Shown here one piece after another: positions 8,572 through 17,288 of a stretch of DNA of 64,000 nt (the first letter of the stretch is position 1; each line of letters begins with the position of its first letter). Location: the NCBI GenBank assembly GCA_964398055.1, contig CAYNLK010000005.1:162674-226673 (forward strand), written 5' to 3'. The position numbers and the translations under genes were made by a program. A model generated the notes under the pieces. The model saw nothing but the letters and a program-made list of their open reading frames with translations, made no database searches and was not told the DNA's origin. The DNA is from CAYNLK01 sp964398055. GTDB lineage: Bacteria > Chloroflexota > Anaerolineae > 4572-78 > J111.

Positions 8572-9324
8572 ATGAAAAACGACCTCAAAACCGTGCAACT
8601 GTTTGTGACCTGCCTGGTCGATCAATTCTTTCCGGATGTCGGCTTGGCCACCGTCGAGATTCTGGAGAAACTGGGACTGACCGTTGAATTTCCCCAGGGC
8701 CAGACATGCTGCGGCCAGCCGGCCTTCAACGGCGGCTTTTGGGACGACGCCCGGGCCATGGCTCGCTACACCGTTGACCTGCTGGCCCAGAGCGAGACGC
8801 CCATTGTGCTCCCCTCCGGCTCCTGTGCCGAGATGATCGTTCACCATTATCCCGCCCTGCTGGCCGATGACCCCCCTTACGCCGCCAAAGCTAAAGACGT
8901 GGCCGGCCGGACCTACGAGTTGAGCCAATTCCTGGTCGATGTGCTGGGCGTGACTGATCTGCACGCGAACGCGAGCAGCGCCGGCAAAGTGGCCTACCAC
9001 GCCTCGTGCCACGGGCTGCGCGGCCTGGGGCTGAAGCAGCAGCCTCGCCAATTGCTTGACCATGTTGCCGGATTGGAGCAAAAGGAGTTGCCCGGCGCAG
9101 AAGAGTGCTGCGGCTTTGGCGGCCTGTTCGCCGTAAAGATGGGCGACATCTCCGGGGCTATCTTGAACCGCAAGCTGGACAATATCGAAGCCAGCGGGGC
9201 CGAGACTATCGTCGGCGGCGATGTGAGCTGCCTGATGAACATTGCCGGCGGTCTGCACCGCCGGGGCAGCCGGGTGCAGGTAAAACATCTGGCCGAAATT
9301 CTGCGCGGGACGGCGGAGGAATAG
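8572..9324 (+). CDS. lutA: LutA-like (Fe-S)-binding protein, CCG domains
   Basis: Part of the LutABC complex that oxidises L-lactate to pyruvate. Two CCG modules are visible: GQTCCGQPAFNGG near residue 46 and EECCGFGGLFAVKMGDIS near residue 177, which bind iron-sulfur or related cofactors. 250 aa is normal for LutA. LutB begins 4 bases after its stop, so the three genes form an operon. Start at ATG 8572. Confidence 0.93.
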   Translation: MKNDLKTVQLFVTCLVDQFFPDVGLATVEILEKLGLTVEFPQGQTCCGQPAFNGGFWDDARAMARYTVDLLAQSETPIVLPSGSCAEMIVHHYPALLADDPPYAAKAKDVAGRTYELSQFLVDVLGVTDLHANASSAGKVAYHASCHGLRGLGLKQQPRQLLDHVAGLEQKELPGAEECCGFGGLFAVKMGDISGAILNRKLDNIEASGAETIVGGDVSCLMNIAGGLHRRGSRVQVKHLAEILRGTAEE

Positions 9325-9327
9325 CCG

Positions 9328-10740
9328 ATGAGCCGCGCCAACGTGACCTTCTACGACCGGGTGGAAGAAGCCCTGCACAATAATCAACTGCGCCGGGCCG
9401 TTGAGGCCACCACCACCCGCTTTGTTGATGGCCGGCTGCGCTTGATGGCGGCCCTGCCGGAAAGCGAGGCCCTGCGCGACCACGCCCGCCGCCTGCGGGC
9501 GCACACCCTGGCCCATCTGGATCGCTACCTGGCCCAATTTGCCCAGGCGGTGGAACAGCAGGGCGGTCACGTCCTCTGGGCGGAAACCGCCGCCGAGGCG
9601 ACCGGCTACGTAGCCAAGCTGGCCCGGGCGCGGGGCGTCAAAACCGTGGTCAAATCCAAGTCGATGGTCAGCGAGGAGTTGGAGCTTAATCACGCCCTGG
9701 AGTCGGTGGGGGTAAGGGTGGTTGAAACCGATCTGGGGGAATTCATCGTCCAACTGGCCGGCGAAAAACCGTCCCACATAATCGCCCCGGCCATCCACAA
9801 AAGCAGGCACGACGTGGCCAAGTTGTTCCGCGAGAAGTTGAACGCGGCCGAGGCCGACCTGATCGATGTGCCCCATATGACCGCGTTGGCCCGGCGGAGT
9901 CTACGAGCCGATTTCTTGCAGGCCGACATGGGTATCAGCGGGGTTAACTTTGGCGTGGCCGAAAGCGGCAGCATCTGCCTGGTTACCAACGAGGGCAACG
10001 GCCGGTTGACCACCACCGTGCCGCCCATTCACGTGGCGCTTATGGGCATCGAGCGGCTGCTGCCGACGATGGCAGATTTGGGCGTGCTGCTGCAACTCCT
10101 GGCCCGCAGCGCCACCGGCCAGAAGATGAGCGTCTACACCAACATTATCACCGGGCCGCGCCGTGGCGTCGAGCCGGACGGCCCCACCGAACTGCACGTG
10201 GTTCTGATCGACAATGGTCGCAGCCAAATCCTGGGCAGCGATTTGGCCGAAATTCTGTACTGCATTCGCTGCGGGGCCTGCCTCAACGCCTGCCCGGTTT
10301 ACAAAGAGATTGGCGGCCACGCCTACGGCAGCGTCTATCCCGGGCCGGTCGGCGCGGTGGTGACGCCGGGGCTGTACGGCGTCGTCCCCTGGAGCGAGTT
10401 GCCCCAGGCCAGCAGCTTGTGCGGCGCCTGCCGCGAAGCCTGCCCGGTGCGGATCGACATCCCCCGTATGTTGCTCAAGCTGCGCGCTCAGAGTGTTCAG
10501 GCCGGCCAAGCCCCGCTCTGGCTGAAATTCGGTCTCAAACTGTACCGGCTGGCCGTGGTGCAACCAGCCCTATTCCGCCTGGGCGGTCGGTTGGGTAGTT
10601 GGGCCACCCGGCTAATCGCCAGGGAAGGCTGGCTCAAGCGGTTGCCCGGTCCGCTAGCTGCCTGGACCGATCACCGCGACTTTCCGGCCCTGGCCCCCAA
10701 GTCATTCAGCCAGCGTTGGCGCGACGAGCGGAAGCGATGA
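9328..10740 (+). CDS. lutB: LutB-like iron-sulfur protein
   Basis: The LUD domain fills the N-terminal two thirds (KTVVKSKSMVSEELELNHALE, then GVNFGVAESGSICLVTNEGNGR). Two 4Fe-4S motifs follow: CIRCGACLNACPVYKEIGGHAYG (about residue 312) and CGACREACPVRIDIP (about residue 365). The C-terminus has the family's helical LutB tail. It acts with LutA and LutC in lactate oxidation. The lutC start overlaps its stop as ATGA. Confidence 0.95.
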   Translation: MSRANVTFYDRVEEALHNNQLRRAVEATTTRFVDGRLRLMAALPESEALRDHARRLRAHTLAHLDRYLAQFAQAVEQQGGHVLWAETAAEATGYVAKLARARGVKTVVKSKSMVSEELELNHALESVGVRVVETDLGEFIVQLAGEKPSHIIAPAIHKSRHDVAKLFREKLNAAEADLIDVPHMTALARRSLRADFLQADMGISGVNFGVAESGSICLVTNEGNGRLTTTVPPIHVALMGIERLLPTMADLGVLLQLLARSATGQKMSVYTNIITGPRRGVEPDGPTELHVVLIDNGRSQILGSDLAEILYCIRCGACLNACPVYKEIGGHAYGSVYPGPVGAVVTPGLYGVVPWSELPQASSLCGACREACPVRIDIPRMLLKLRAQSVQAGQAPLWLKFGLKLYRLAVVQPALFRLGGRLGSWATRLIAREGWLKRLPGPLAAWTDHRDFPALAPKSFSQRWRDERKR

Positions 10741-11459
10741 GCGTAGCGCGTAGAGCGGGGAGCGCGGAACAGATGAAACAAGCGGAATTTCTAAACCGGA
10801 TTAGAGCCAGCCTGCAACATACGTTTCTGCCCGCGGCCAGCCTGGACCATCCCGGCTCGTTTGGGGGTTACACGTTTGACCCGACTGCGCCAGCCTCACA
10901 ATTGATCGACCAATTCAGGCAGGAATTGGAGACCCTATCGGGCTACGTGCACGTACTGACCGAGACGGCGGAAGCCGCGCCAACGATTTTGCAAATTTTG
11001 CAGCAACATCAGGCCGACCGCCTCATCACCTGGGACGAAACCTATTTGGAGCTACCTGGCCTTCTGGCTACCCTCACTCAAGCAGGCATTCGCCTTGAGG
11101 ACAGTTTTGTGCCGCCGGCCGGCAGCGAGCGGATGGCCCGGCTGGCCCAATTGGCTGGCGTCAGGGTCGGGTTGACCGGCGCTGCCGGCGGCCTGGCCGA
11201 TACCGGCGCGATTGCCCTGATCAGCGGGCCGGGGCGAGGGCGGCTGGCCTCGCTGCTGCCGCCGGTCCACATCGCCCTCCTGCCGATCAAAAAACTCTAT
11301 CCCACGCTGCCCACTTTCCTCCGGGCCAATCCGGATGCGATGTCGGCCGGCAGCAACCTGGTCTTTATCGCCGGCCCCAGCCGCTCCGGGGATATCGAAA
11401 TGACTTTGAGCATCGGCGTGCACGGGCCGGGGGAAATCCACGTGATGATGATACCCTGA
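10737..11459 (+). CDS. lutC: LutC-like LUD-domain protein
   Basis: Third member of lutABC. The LUD domain is seen in DRLITWDETYLELPGL, GLTGAAGGLADTGAIALISGPGRGRLASLLPPVHIALL and a C-terminal SRSGDIEMTLSIGVHGPGEIHVM. The start at 10737 overlaps the lutB stop (ATGA); an alternative ATG at 10773 has GGAGCG upstream. The first dozen residues from 10737 come from a repetitive GAGCG/TAGCG stretch, so the later start is possible. The complex is cytoplasmic. Confidence 0.9.
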   Translation: MSVARRAGSAEQMKQAEFLNRIRASLQHTFLPAASLDHPGSFGGYTFDPTAPASQLIDQFRQELETLSGYVHVLTETAEAAPTILQILQQHQADRLITWDETYLELPGLLATLTQAGIRLEDSFVPPAGSERMARLAQLAGVRVGLTGAAGGLADTGAIALISGPGRGRLASLLPPVHIALLPIKKLYPTLPTFLRANPDAMSAGSNLVFIAGPSRSGDIEMTLSIGVHGPGEIHVMMIP

Positions 11460-11510
11460 TTGGCAACGGCATTGTCATAAGATTGACTTTCGCTTTAGCC
11501 CATTTCCTCG

Positions 11511-11540
11511 TATAATGTATCCAATAAAATCAGTAGGAGG
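11511..11540 (+). promoter_or_regulatory. -10 box and ribosome site of the RAMP operon
   Basis: A perfect TATAAT at 11511-11516 is followed 18 bases later by AGGAGG (11535-11540). An in-frame ATG at 11515 overlaps the -10 box and so cannot be the true start; the ATG at 11548 (7 bases from AGGAGG) is preferred, with 11545 as an alternative. TTGACT at 11483 is 22 bases from the -10, too far for a standard -35, so the upstream half is weak. Confidence 0.55.
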
Positions 11541-11547
11541 AGTAATG

Positions 11548-14500
11548 ATGAAATTACAGGGAAAAATCTTGGCTGAAACCCCCATTTACCGGGGCAACGC
11601 CCGCAAAACTCTTTTCACCCGCGACGATGACGGCAGCCAGCGACTCGTCTCGTTGGCCGGAGAGATTTCGGGCACCGCTCAAGCCTTAATGGACGCCTTT
11701 ATCGGCCGTTCGAAAGATGGCCGTAACCAGGGTCTGCTAGAGCAGTTGTGGCAGCGCCTCTATGGCGCGTCGATGCCATCCGGCTTGATTAGCGGCGTTG
11801 ACTGCCGGCTGCAAGCGGACAGCTATCCCCGCGACAACTTTTTTGATCTGCGTATGGGCCTGCGCTTGGATGAAGACCGCTGGGCCGTGGAAGCCAATGC
11901 CAATTACAAGATGGAAACCGTCCTGCGCCACTCGGTTTTTGATTTCAGTATGGTCGTCAATGATGGGCTGCTGGCTAAAGCCGACAACCAGGCCAGGTTG
12001 TACTACCTCCTGCAAGAGTTGCAGGCCGGCCGCTTTTGGTTTGGGGCCGGTAAAAGCAAAGGGCTGGGCCGGCTGCGGTTAGAGATAAAACTGCCCTTTG
12101 AAACGCCTGCCTCGCCGCCCACCCTGCACCGCCAGGCTAACCACCTGACCCTAACCCTGACCTTTAACGCCCTCAACCCGGTGTTGGTCGGCTGGAACTG
12201 GGGCAAGGTAGATGACAGCAATCCACCGGCCTTTGTCTCCATCGAGGGGCGACTGCTACTGGAAGCGATGCAAGATCTGCCGGAAACTATCCGCCAGCGC
12301 CTGGCCATGAGCATCGGCGGGCCGATACTCAGCCCCGCCGACTGGAAAAAGAAATTGGCCGACTATCTGCCCCGCGTTCTGGCCATCTGGCTGCAAGAAC
12401 AGTCCCAAACCCAGGTAGAAAGCTGGCAGCTTTCTTCAGGCGCGTTGAAAAAACTGGCCAAAGGTAAATTTGGCCTCTCCAAAAAAGTGATGGACCAACT
12501 GGAGCCGCTGGCCGACCAACCTTTCCCGGACAAGGCTGCCGCTACTAAAGCCCTTGAAGCCGCCCTGGGGGCAAAATCGAACATGCTCGACCGGGTCTTA
12601 AAAAGTTTTGAGGTCAGCCGGAGCGCCGGCCAGCAGTTCAATCAGGCCGCCTGGCAGGAGCTGGCCGGCAGCCTGGGCTTCGATGAGGCTCTGGCCGAGA
12701 CCCTGGCCGGCCAGATCGACGCTGAGGCCGACCTCACTGCGACCCTCAGCCGGGCCTGCCAGCCTGTTCTCAACCGCTTTTATCAGCAGGTGGAGCAACA
12801 AATTCGGCTCTTGCAAAGCGACGCCTGGCTGGATGAAGAGTTAGCCAACCGGGATGGCCACCTGCGCATCAAACAACTACTCCGGCAGGGCCAAATTAGC
12901 GAGAGCCAGTGGGCTAACCGCAACCAGGCCCCGCCGGGCATCAACATCACCGTGTGGCGAGAATTTCTCGACAGCCATAGCCGGGTGCGCTTCCAACACC
13001 TGCTCAATGCCCGCAACCTGCAAAAAAGCATCACCAACGATCAGAACTTTATTGCCTTCCTCAAAAATTACCGTGAGCGCACCCGCCAGGAACTCGCCCA
13101 GCCTCACCACATTGATTTTAGAGAAGGCGGTCCCTTTAACCGGGACATCTCGCGCAAATACGGCAAACCCTACGACACCGTGTTTATGCGCATGCTCTCC
13201 TGGGCGCCCACCGGTCAGGGCGAAGAGGGGTGGGAAATCTACATTCCCGGCAGCACCCTGAAAGGCGCCTTCCGCAAGCGAGCCTCGCAGGTGCTCAAAA
13301 CAATCTGGGGCGAATCGGAGCGGACCACCAAACTGCTAGAGCGTCTCTTTGGCCGCACCGGCCAGCGCGGCCTCTTTTTCTGTTCCGACGCCTACCTGGT
13401 CGACCCCTACCAACCCGAAGAACGGTGGTGCGCTATGGATGGCGTCAAAATGGACCCGGCTACTGCTCGACCCATCGAAGGAGCCAAACGGGATTATTTG
13501 TACGCCTACGGCGACAAGCTGAACTTTCGCTTTCAAATTGACCTGGTGGACCTGTCCGAAGGCGACCTGGAAACCCTGGCTGTACTGGCTAGCCTGCTGC
13601 AAGATTTTCAACAGGGCGACATCCCCCTGGGCGGAGAAAAAACCAGCGGCTTTGGCTGGGTGCAGGGCCAGTTAGTCGACCTGACCTGGCTAACCGGCGA
13701 CCCTGCCGGTCTGAGCCGGCAGTTGTTTGATCAGGCCCCGCTTGAGTCCGCCGGCTTGTGGCAGCGTTTGCAATTGACCGGCGACAGCGCCGCGGCCACG
13801 CTGGCAAAAATAGCCAAATTGACCCCGGCCAAAACCGGCGCCGCAAAACCGCCGCAAGCCAGTGCCGGTTTCATTTCCCACCGGGCCTTCGGCGGCTTCA
13901 GCGGGCAGTTGGCTGTGGAAGCCGAGATTCTAACGCCCAGCCACGTTAGGGAAAGCGGCGAACCGTCTTACCGGGCGCAACTGGCCGGTGGAACGGTCAA
14001 CGGTTGGGATCATTTTGCCATGGCCCCCGCCGAAGCCGCGCTGCGAGACGCGCCCAAAATCTACGCCTTACCCAGCAAAAGCCTGCGCGGGCTGCTGCGC
14101 CATATCTACACCATCGCCAGCAACTCGGCCCACCCCAGCGATGATCTGAGCCGGCTGAATCCGGCCGACAGTCTGTTTGGTTGGGTCGGCCGCGGTCCCA
14201 ACCAGTCGATCATGGGCCGGCTGGTGGTTGGCTTTGGCCTGTTTGAGTCACCGCAGTTGGGCTGGTTCAAAGTACCCTATCCCTACGGCGGCTGGCGCTA
14301 TCGTGAGGGTCGCTGGCAGAACAGCTCCGGGGGCACCACCGCCCAGTTGCAAATTGCCGGCCAATGGCGGCTGTTCCCGCACGCCCCGCTGGCCCCAATT
14401 GTGCAATCGCTGGCCGACTTTCAGCCCGATACGCCCCAGGCCAGCTACGTGCGGGCCGTGCTGCCCGGCAGCCGCGCCCGGTTCACCATCCGTTTCTGGA

Positions 14501-14772
14501 ATTTAGAGGAACCGGAACTCCAGCGGCTGGTTTGGTGCGTAACTCTGGGCGAAAACGGCGCCCATAAAATGGGCAAGCATCGCCAGCTAGGGTTGGGCAG
14601 TGTGAAACTGCGGCTGCTGCCGGAAAGCCATCTGATCGACTGGCCCAAACGATACGCTGGCGACCAGAAGTCAGCCTGGCAGATCCCCTTGCAGGCCGAG
14701 CAATGGCTCAACCTGAGCGTGATCGAGCATTATGAGGCGCTGAGTCAGGCAGTCAATGCTGACCCACTTTGA
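11548..14772 (+). CDS. Triple-RAMP (Cas7-like) fusion protein
   Basis: A 1,074-residue protein with three regions carrying RAMP features of type III CRISPR Cas7 (Csm3/Cmr4/Cmr6) proteins. Region 1 (about 1-185) ends in GAGKSKGLGRLRLEI. Region 2 (about 520-715) has IPGSTLKGAFRKRA, RGLFFCSDAYL and GGEKTSGFGWV. Region 3 (about 785-1030) has ALPSKSLRGLLRHIY and a final KMGKHRQLGLGSVKLRL. Between regions 1 and 2 lies a mostly helical stretch of roughly 300 residues with no recognised motif. The next two genes overlap and include a Cas6-family protein. No Cas10, Cas5, Cas1 or Cas2 gene is in the window. It could be a single-chain RNA-guided effector or a RAMP complex with another role. The RAMP assignment is firm; the function is not known. 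Confidence 0.82.
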   Translation: MKLQGKILAETPIYRGNARKTLFTRDDDGSQRLVSLAGEISGTAQALMDAFIGRSKDGRNQGLLEQLWQRLYGASMPSGLISGVDCRLQADSYPRDNFFDLRMGLRLDEDRWAVEANANYKMETVLRHSVFDFSMVVNDGLLAKADNQARLYYLLQELQAGRFWFGAGKSKGLGRLRLEIKLPFETPASPPTLHRQANHLTLTLTFNALNPVLVGWNWGKVDDSNPPAFVSIEGRLLLEAMQDLPETIRQRLAMSIGGPILSPADWKKKLADYLPRVLAIWLQEQSQTQVESWQLSSGALKKLAKGKFGLSKKVMDQLEPLADQPFPDKAAATKALEAALGAKSNMLDRVLKSFEVSRSAGQQFNQAAWQELAGSLGFDEALAETLAGQIDAEADLTATLSRACQPVLNRFYQQVEQQIRLLQSDAWLDEELANRDGHLRIKQLLRQGQISESQWANRNQAPPGINITVWREFLDSHSRVRFQHLLNARNLQKSITNDQNFIAFLKNYRERTRQELAQPHHIDFREGGPFNRDISRKYGKPYDTVFMRMLSWAPTGQGEEGWEIYIPGSTLKGAFRKRASQVLKTIWGESERTTKLLERLFGRTGQRGLFFCSDAYLVDPYQPEERWCAMDGVKMDPATARPIEGAKRDYLYAYGDKLNFRFQIDLVDLSEGDLETLAVLASLLQDFQQGDIPLGGEKTSGFGWVQGQLVDLTWLTGDPAGLSRQLFDQAPLESAGLWQRLQLTGDSAAATLAKIAKLTPAKTGAAKPPQASAGFISHRAFGGFSGQLAVEAEILTPSHVRESGEPSYRAQLAGGTVNGWDHFAMAPAEAALRDAPKIYALPSKSLRGLLRHIYTIASNSAHPSDDLSRLNPADSLFGWVGRGPNQSIMGRLVVGFGLFESPQLGWFKVPYPYGGWRYREGRWQNSSGGTTAQLQIAGQWRLFPHAPLAPIVQSLADFQPDTPQASYVRAVLPGSRARFTIRFWNLEEPELQRLVWCVTLGENGAHKMGKHRQLGLGSVKLRLLPESHLIDWPKRYAGDQKSAWQIPLQAEQWLNLSVIEHYEALSQAVNADPL

Positions 14773-15634
14773 TTGGCTGCGCCGGAGTCGCTCCGGCGCA
14801 GAGCTGCTGGCCACACTGCGACTCATGGCCGCCCATGCTGATGAGCTGTTCAACCTCCCCCTGGGCGCGCCCCATTCGGCCCTGGGCGGTCCCTGCCGGC
14901 GCTGTTGGGTCAATGCCCGCAGCCGCGCCCACGATCAATATTGCCCCTTGTGCTATAGAGTTCAGAACAAAGCCAAAATGCTGGGGGAAAGCTCGCGGCT
15001 GGCCCTGCTGGTTTGGGGCTATGTGAACCACCTGCCCCGCCATCTGGAGACGCGGACCGGCTTTTATGAAAGCCACACCCTGGGCGCCTACGTCCACGAC
15101 CAGCGCCGTTTTCTACTGATGCTTTACCGCCGCAACCTGAAAGCCTGGCTGCAAGAGTTGGTTTTGTATCACGGCCTGGAACTGAAGGGGCTGCTGCAAA
15201 TTTTTCCCACAATGGGGGCGATTCCCAAATTCGAAATGGGCGAAGCGCTGGCCCAAATAGCCCAGCGCGAAGCCAACTACTCGGCCGACCGGCTGCGGGT
15301 TCAATTCTATGCCACCCCGGCCCAAATCCGCCGCTTTAGTGCCAGGCACAAACAGGGCCAGCTTACCTTTGACATCAGTGAATTTCTGAGCCTGCTGGAA
15401 TTGGCCGCGGTTTTCCGGACCATGCTGCTGCCCGACGAACAAAAAATGTTGTATCAACTACTGCAATTGACCGATGACGGCGAAGCCCACTTTTATTGGG
15501 GGCGCTTTTTGGGCCAAATCAACCAGGAAGTCAAAGATATGCTCAATGCCTGGCAAATTCGACGCTGGCCGAAAGCCCAGGTTGATCTGCTGTATGAGCT
15601 GATTGAATATGTGGAGTTTTATCGAACCGATTAA
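14756..15634 (+). CDS. Zinc-motif protein encoded between RAMP and Cas6 genes
   Basis: I do not recognise this 292-residue protein. It has a C-x2-C...C-x2-C pair (CRRCW, then YCPLC about 17 residues later; residues ~47-70), which looks like a zinc knuckle. The rest is predicted mainly helical (RRFLLMLYRRNLKAWLQELVLYHGLELKGLLQI; FLSLLELAAVFRTMLLPDEQKMLYQLLQL). Its ATG lies 17 bases inside the end of the RAMP gene and it overlaps the next gene by 26 bases, so the three are almost certainly translated together. It may be a small-subunit-like or RNA-binding partner of the RAMP protein; this is inference from position only. Confidence 0.75.
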   Translation: MLTHFDWLRRSRSGAELLATLRLMAAHADELFNLPLGAPHSALGGPCRRCWVNARSRAHDQYCPLCYRVQNKAKMLGESSRLALLVWGYVNHLPRHLETRTGFYESHTLGAYVHDQRRFLLMLYRRNLKAWLQELVLYHGLELKGLLQIFPTMGAIPKFEMGEALAQIAQREANYSADRLRVQFYATPAQIRRFSARHKQGQLTFDISEFLSLLELAAVFRTMLLPDEQKMLYQLLQLTDDGEAHFYWGRFLGQINQEVKDMLNAWQIRRWPKAQVDLLYELIEYVEFYRTD

Positions 15635-16592
15635 CCTGATTCGCTACCTGTGCGTCTGGCGGGTGAATCGAGCATTGGTGCGGCTGCCGGCCTATTTGCC
15701 CGGCGAACTAACCACAGTGCTGGGGACGATTATCACCGAACGCCTGCCGACCAGCCAGGTCCGGCTCTGGCAAAACGCCTTAGCCCAGTCCACTTCAGCG
15801 AATGGCTGGCCGGTGGAAACGGTCCTATTCGCCTACCCCGGCAAGCAATACTATGGGCCGGGGGAACCGATCTTGTGGGAGCTGAAACTGCTGGGGCCGC
15901 AAGCCGATCATACCTTCTTTCTGGAAGTGATCTTGCCGGCCATGGAAACTGCCAGCCACACCACCGATCCACGCTGGTATCAAGCGAACACGGTCTGGGG
16001 TCGCTTTGACATTCAGGCCGTTTACGTCGCCAGAGGCAGCCAGTGGCAGCCGCTGGTCAGCGACGGCCGGCTCGACACTCGCTGCCGGGTGGAACCGATG
16101 CAGTGGGCTGAAGGGTTATCGTTTGCTCCCCCCCCAGAAGTTACCCGCTCCCATAAAACCCTGAGTTGGCTAACCCCGGTCGATCTGCGCCCACCCCCTA
16201 CCCCATTTGGCAGCCTGGACATTCCAGCCGTTGAGGCTGAACCTGCCCAAGCCGACCCGGAAATTCCCATCCCCACCCTGCAGCTTTTGCTGGAAGCCCT
16301 ACTGGTGCGGATCGCCCAACTTATGCCGGGCAAATACACCACCGCCGGCGATGTCTGGCAGCGGCTCTTGCCGGATGAACAGGCCGCGCTGTGGGATGCG
16401 GTGATCAAAGCCGACCAAATCAACCTGCGCCAGGTCAAGCCGGCGGTCGCGCCGTCCGGCTGGCCCGGCGGCTGGCTGGGCGAACAAACCTTTGCCGCGA
16501 TGCCGGCCTCGCTGCTGCCCTATCTTGAACTTGGCTCGATCCTTCACCTGGGCCGCCGGACTCACCTGGGCTGTGGTACGTTTGTGATTTAG
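15609..16592 (+). CDS. cas6: Cas6-family RAMP endoribonuclease (PF10040-like)
   Basis: The C-terminal ~110 residues follow the Cas6 pattern: LLLEALLVRIAQLM, then GWPGGWLGEQTF and the closing LPYLELGSILHLGRRTHLGCGTFVI, the glycine-rich loop of Cas6 RAMP proteins. The N-terminal IRYLCVWRVNRALVRLPAYLPGE fits the first ferredoxin-like fold. Cas6 enzymes cut CRISPR repeat RNA to make guides. The middle has a Pro-rich linker. Start set at ATG 15609, 26 bases inside the preceding gene. No CRISPR array is visible in the window, so its RNA target is unknown. Confidence 0.78.
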   Translation: MWSFIEPINLIRYLCVWRVNRALVRLPAYLPGELTTVLGTIITERLPTSQVRLWQNALAQSTSANGWPVETVLFAYPGKQYYGPGEPILWELKLLGPQADHTFFLEVILPAMETASHTTDPRWYQANTVWGRFDIQAVYVARGSQWQPLVSDGRLDTRCRVEPMQWAEGLSFAPPPEVTRSHKTLSWLTPVDLRPPPTPFGSLDIPAVEAEPAQADPEIPIPTLQLLLEALLVRIAQLMPGKYTTAGDVWQRLLPDEQAALWDAVIKADQINLRQVKPAVAPSGWPGGWLGEQTFAAMPASLLPYLELGSILHLGRRTHLGCGTFVI

Positions 16593-16594
16593 AG

Positions 16595-16768
16595 CCAATA
16601 CTTTTCAAATAAGCGATTGCCCATAGGGGCCTTTGGCTCAAATCGCTCCTCCAGGACTAAAGCCGGTCGTCCACCTGCGTGGACGGGTCTTTTTGTCCGC
16701 GTAGGCGGACATCACGGCGTAGCCCTCCAGATGCGGTTTCAACCGCGTCCTTATTTGAAAAGTATTGG
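16595..16768. mobile_element. MITE-like element, 19-bp inverted repeats, 8-bp target duplication
   Basis: CCAATACTTTTCAAATAAG (16595-16613) is exactly inverted at 16750-16768. ATTTAGAG flanks it on both sides (16587-16594 and 16769-16776), the pattern of an 8-bp target duplication. The 174-bp unit has no gene; inside are GCGATT/AATCGC and two small GC-rich palindromes (around CGTCCACCTGCGTGGACG and GTCCGCGTAGGCGGAC). It starts 3 bases after the cas6-like stop codon, and the left duplication includes that stop. Confidence 0.7.
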
Positions 16769-16773
16769 ATTTA

Positions 16774-16859
16774 GAGCCTATCCGAATAACTCGGCAGAGG
16801 CGGCTGCCACGCCGGGCGTCGCGCAAGCGGCCTGGCCAGCTATTATTCGGATAGGCTCT
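16774..16859. repeat. 17-bp inverted repeat, possible second MITE or bidirectional terminator
   Basis: AGAGCCTATCCGAATAA (16774-16790) is perfectly inverted at 16843-16859 around a GC-rich core. It fills the space between two convergent genes and touches the stop codon of the gene at 16859. A related CTATCCGAATAA occurs at 25138-25149, so the end sequence is repeated elsewhere. The 174-bp element above has inserted at its left edge. Confidence 0.6.
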
Positions 16860-17281
16860 TAGACAGGTCGTAGCACCTGCAACAAAGCCAGGGCGTAGAT
16901 TTCACTAACCCCAAAACCTTCAAAAACCAACGTCTGGCTCCGGTAGCGAATCTCACAGCGATAACCATCCGGCGTACTGACCAGCGACAGAGCCGGTTGG
17001 GGTTCACCGACCAACCGCTGCTCCAATGCCTCGCGTAATTGGGTTTCGGTCGGCAGCCAGATCAGCTCGGCCAGCAGCACATGGTCCAGCGCCCACTCGA
17101 CCGCGCCATGAAAAGTTACGGCCAACTGGCCACCGACCTCTTCGACCAAAACGGTCATATCACTGATGACGAAGATGAGGTCGTCCAGGTCCCGATCGGG
17201 CACGGCAAAGAAGTCGTTTTTGGCCGGCGTCCAGGCCAAACCCGCCGCCTTTAATTGTCGAGCCAGGCTTAAAGAGAGCAT
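16859..17281 (-). CDS. Hypothetical 140-aa protein
   Basis: No firm family. It begins MLSLSLARQLKAAGLAWTPAKNDFFAVPDRDLDDLIFVISDMTV, a pattern I associate with small Chloroflexota proteins sometimes annotated as pilus-assembly CpaE, but no CpaE ATPase motif is present. The middle (WLPTETQLREALEQRL) and the end (GVSEIYALALLQVL) look like an alpha/beta fold. It starts 7 bases after the MFS gene stop and is the last of a cobU-MFS-140aa minus-strand group. Function unknown. Confidence 0.7.
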   Translation of the reverse strand: MLSLSLARQLKAAGLAWTPAKNDFFAVPDRDLDDLIFVISDMTVLVEEVGGQLAVTFHGAVEWALDHVLLAELIWLPTETQLREALEQRLVGEPQPALSLVSTPDGYRCEIRYRSQTLVFEGFGVSEIYALALLQVLRPV

Positions 17282-17288
17282 CCTGACC

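Noticed and set aside
8536..9876. Long antisense open frame of 446 codons opposite lutA/lutB
   Set aside because: It is a shadow of GC-rich coding sequence; the plus-strand proteins match LutA and LutB completely.
11515..11547. An upstream ATG at 11515 as the start of the RAMP protein
   Set aside because: It overlaps the TATAAT box and lacks a ribosome site; AGGAGG fits the ATG pair at 11545/11548.
11548..14772. Calling the fusion a Cas7-11 (type III-E) protein
   Set aside because: It has three rather than four RAMP regions, is shorter, and lacks the TPR-CHAT and other III-E partners. Only a general likeness can be claimed.
16595..16860. A small CRISPR array after the Cas6-like gene
   Set aside because: The repeats are inverted and few, with no regular spacers. 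They are transposon-like ends.
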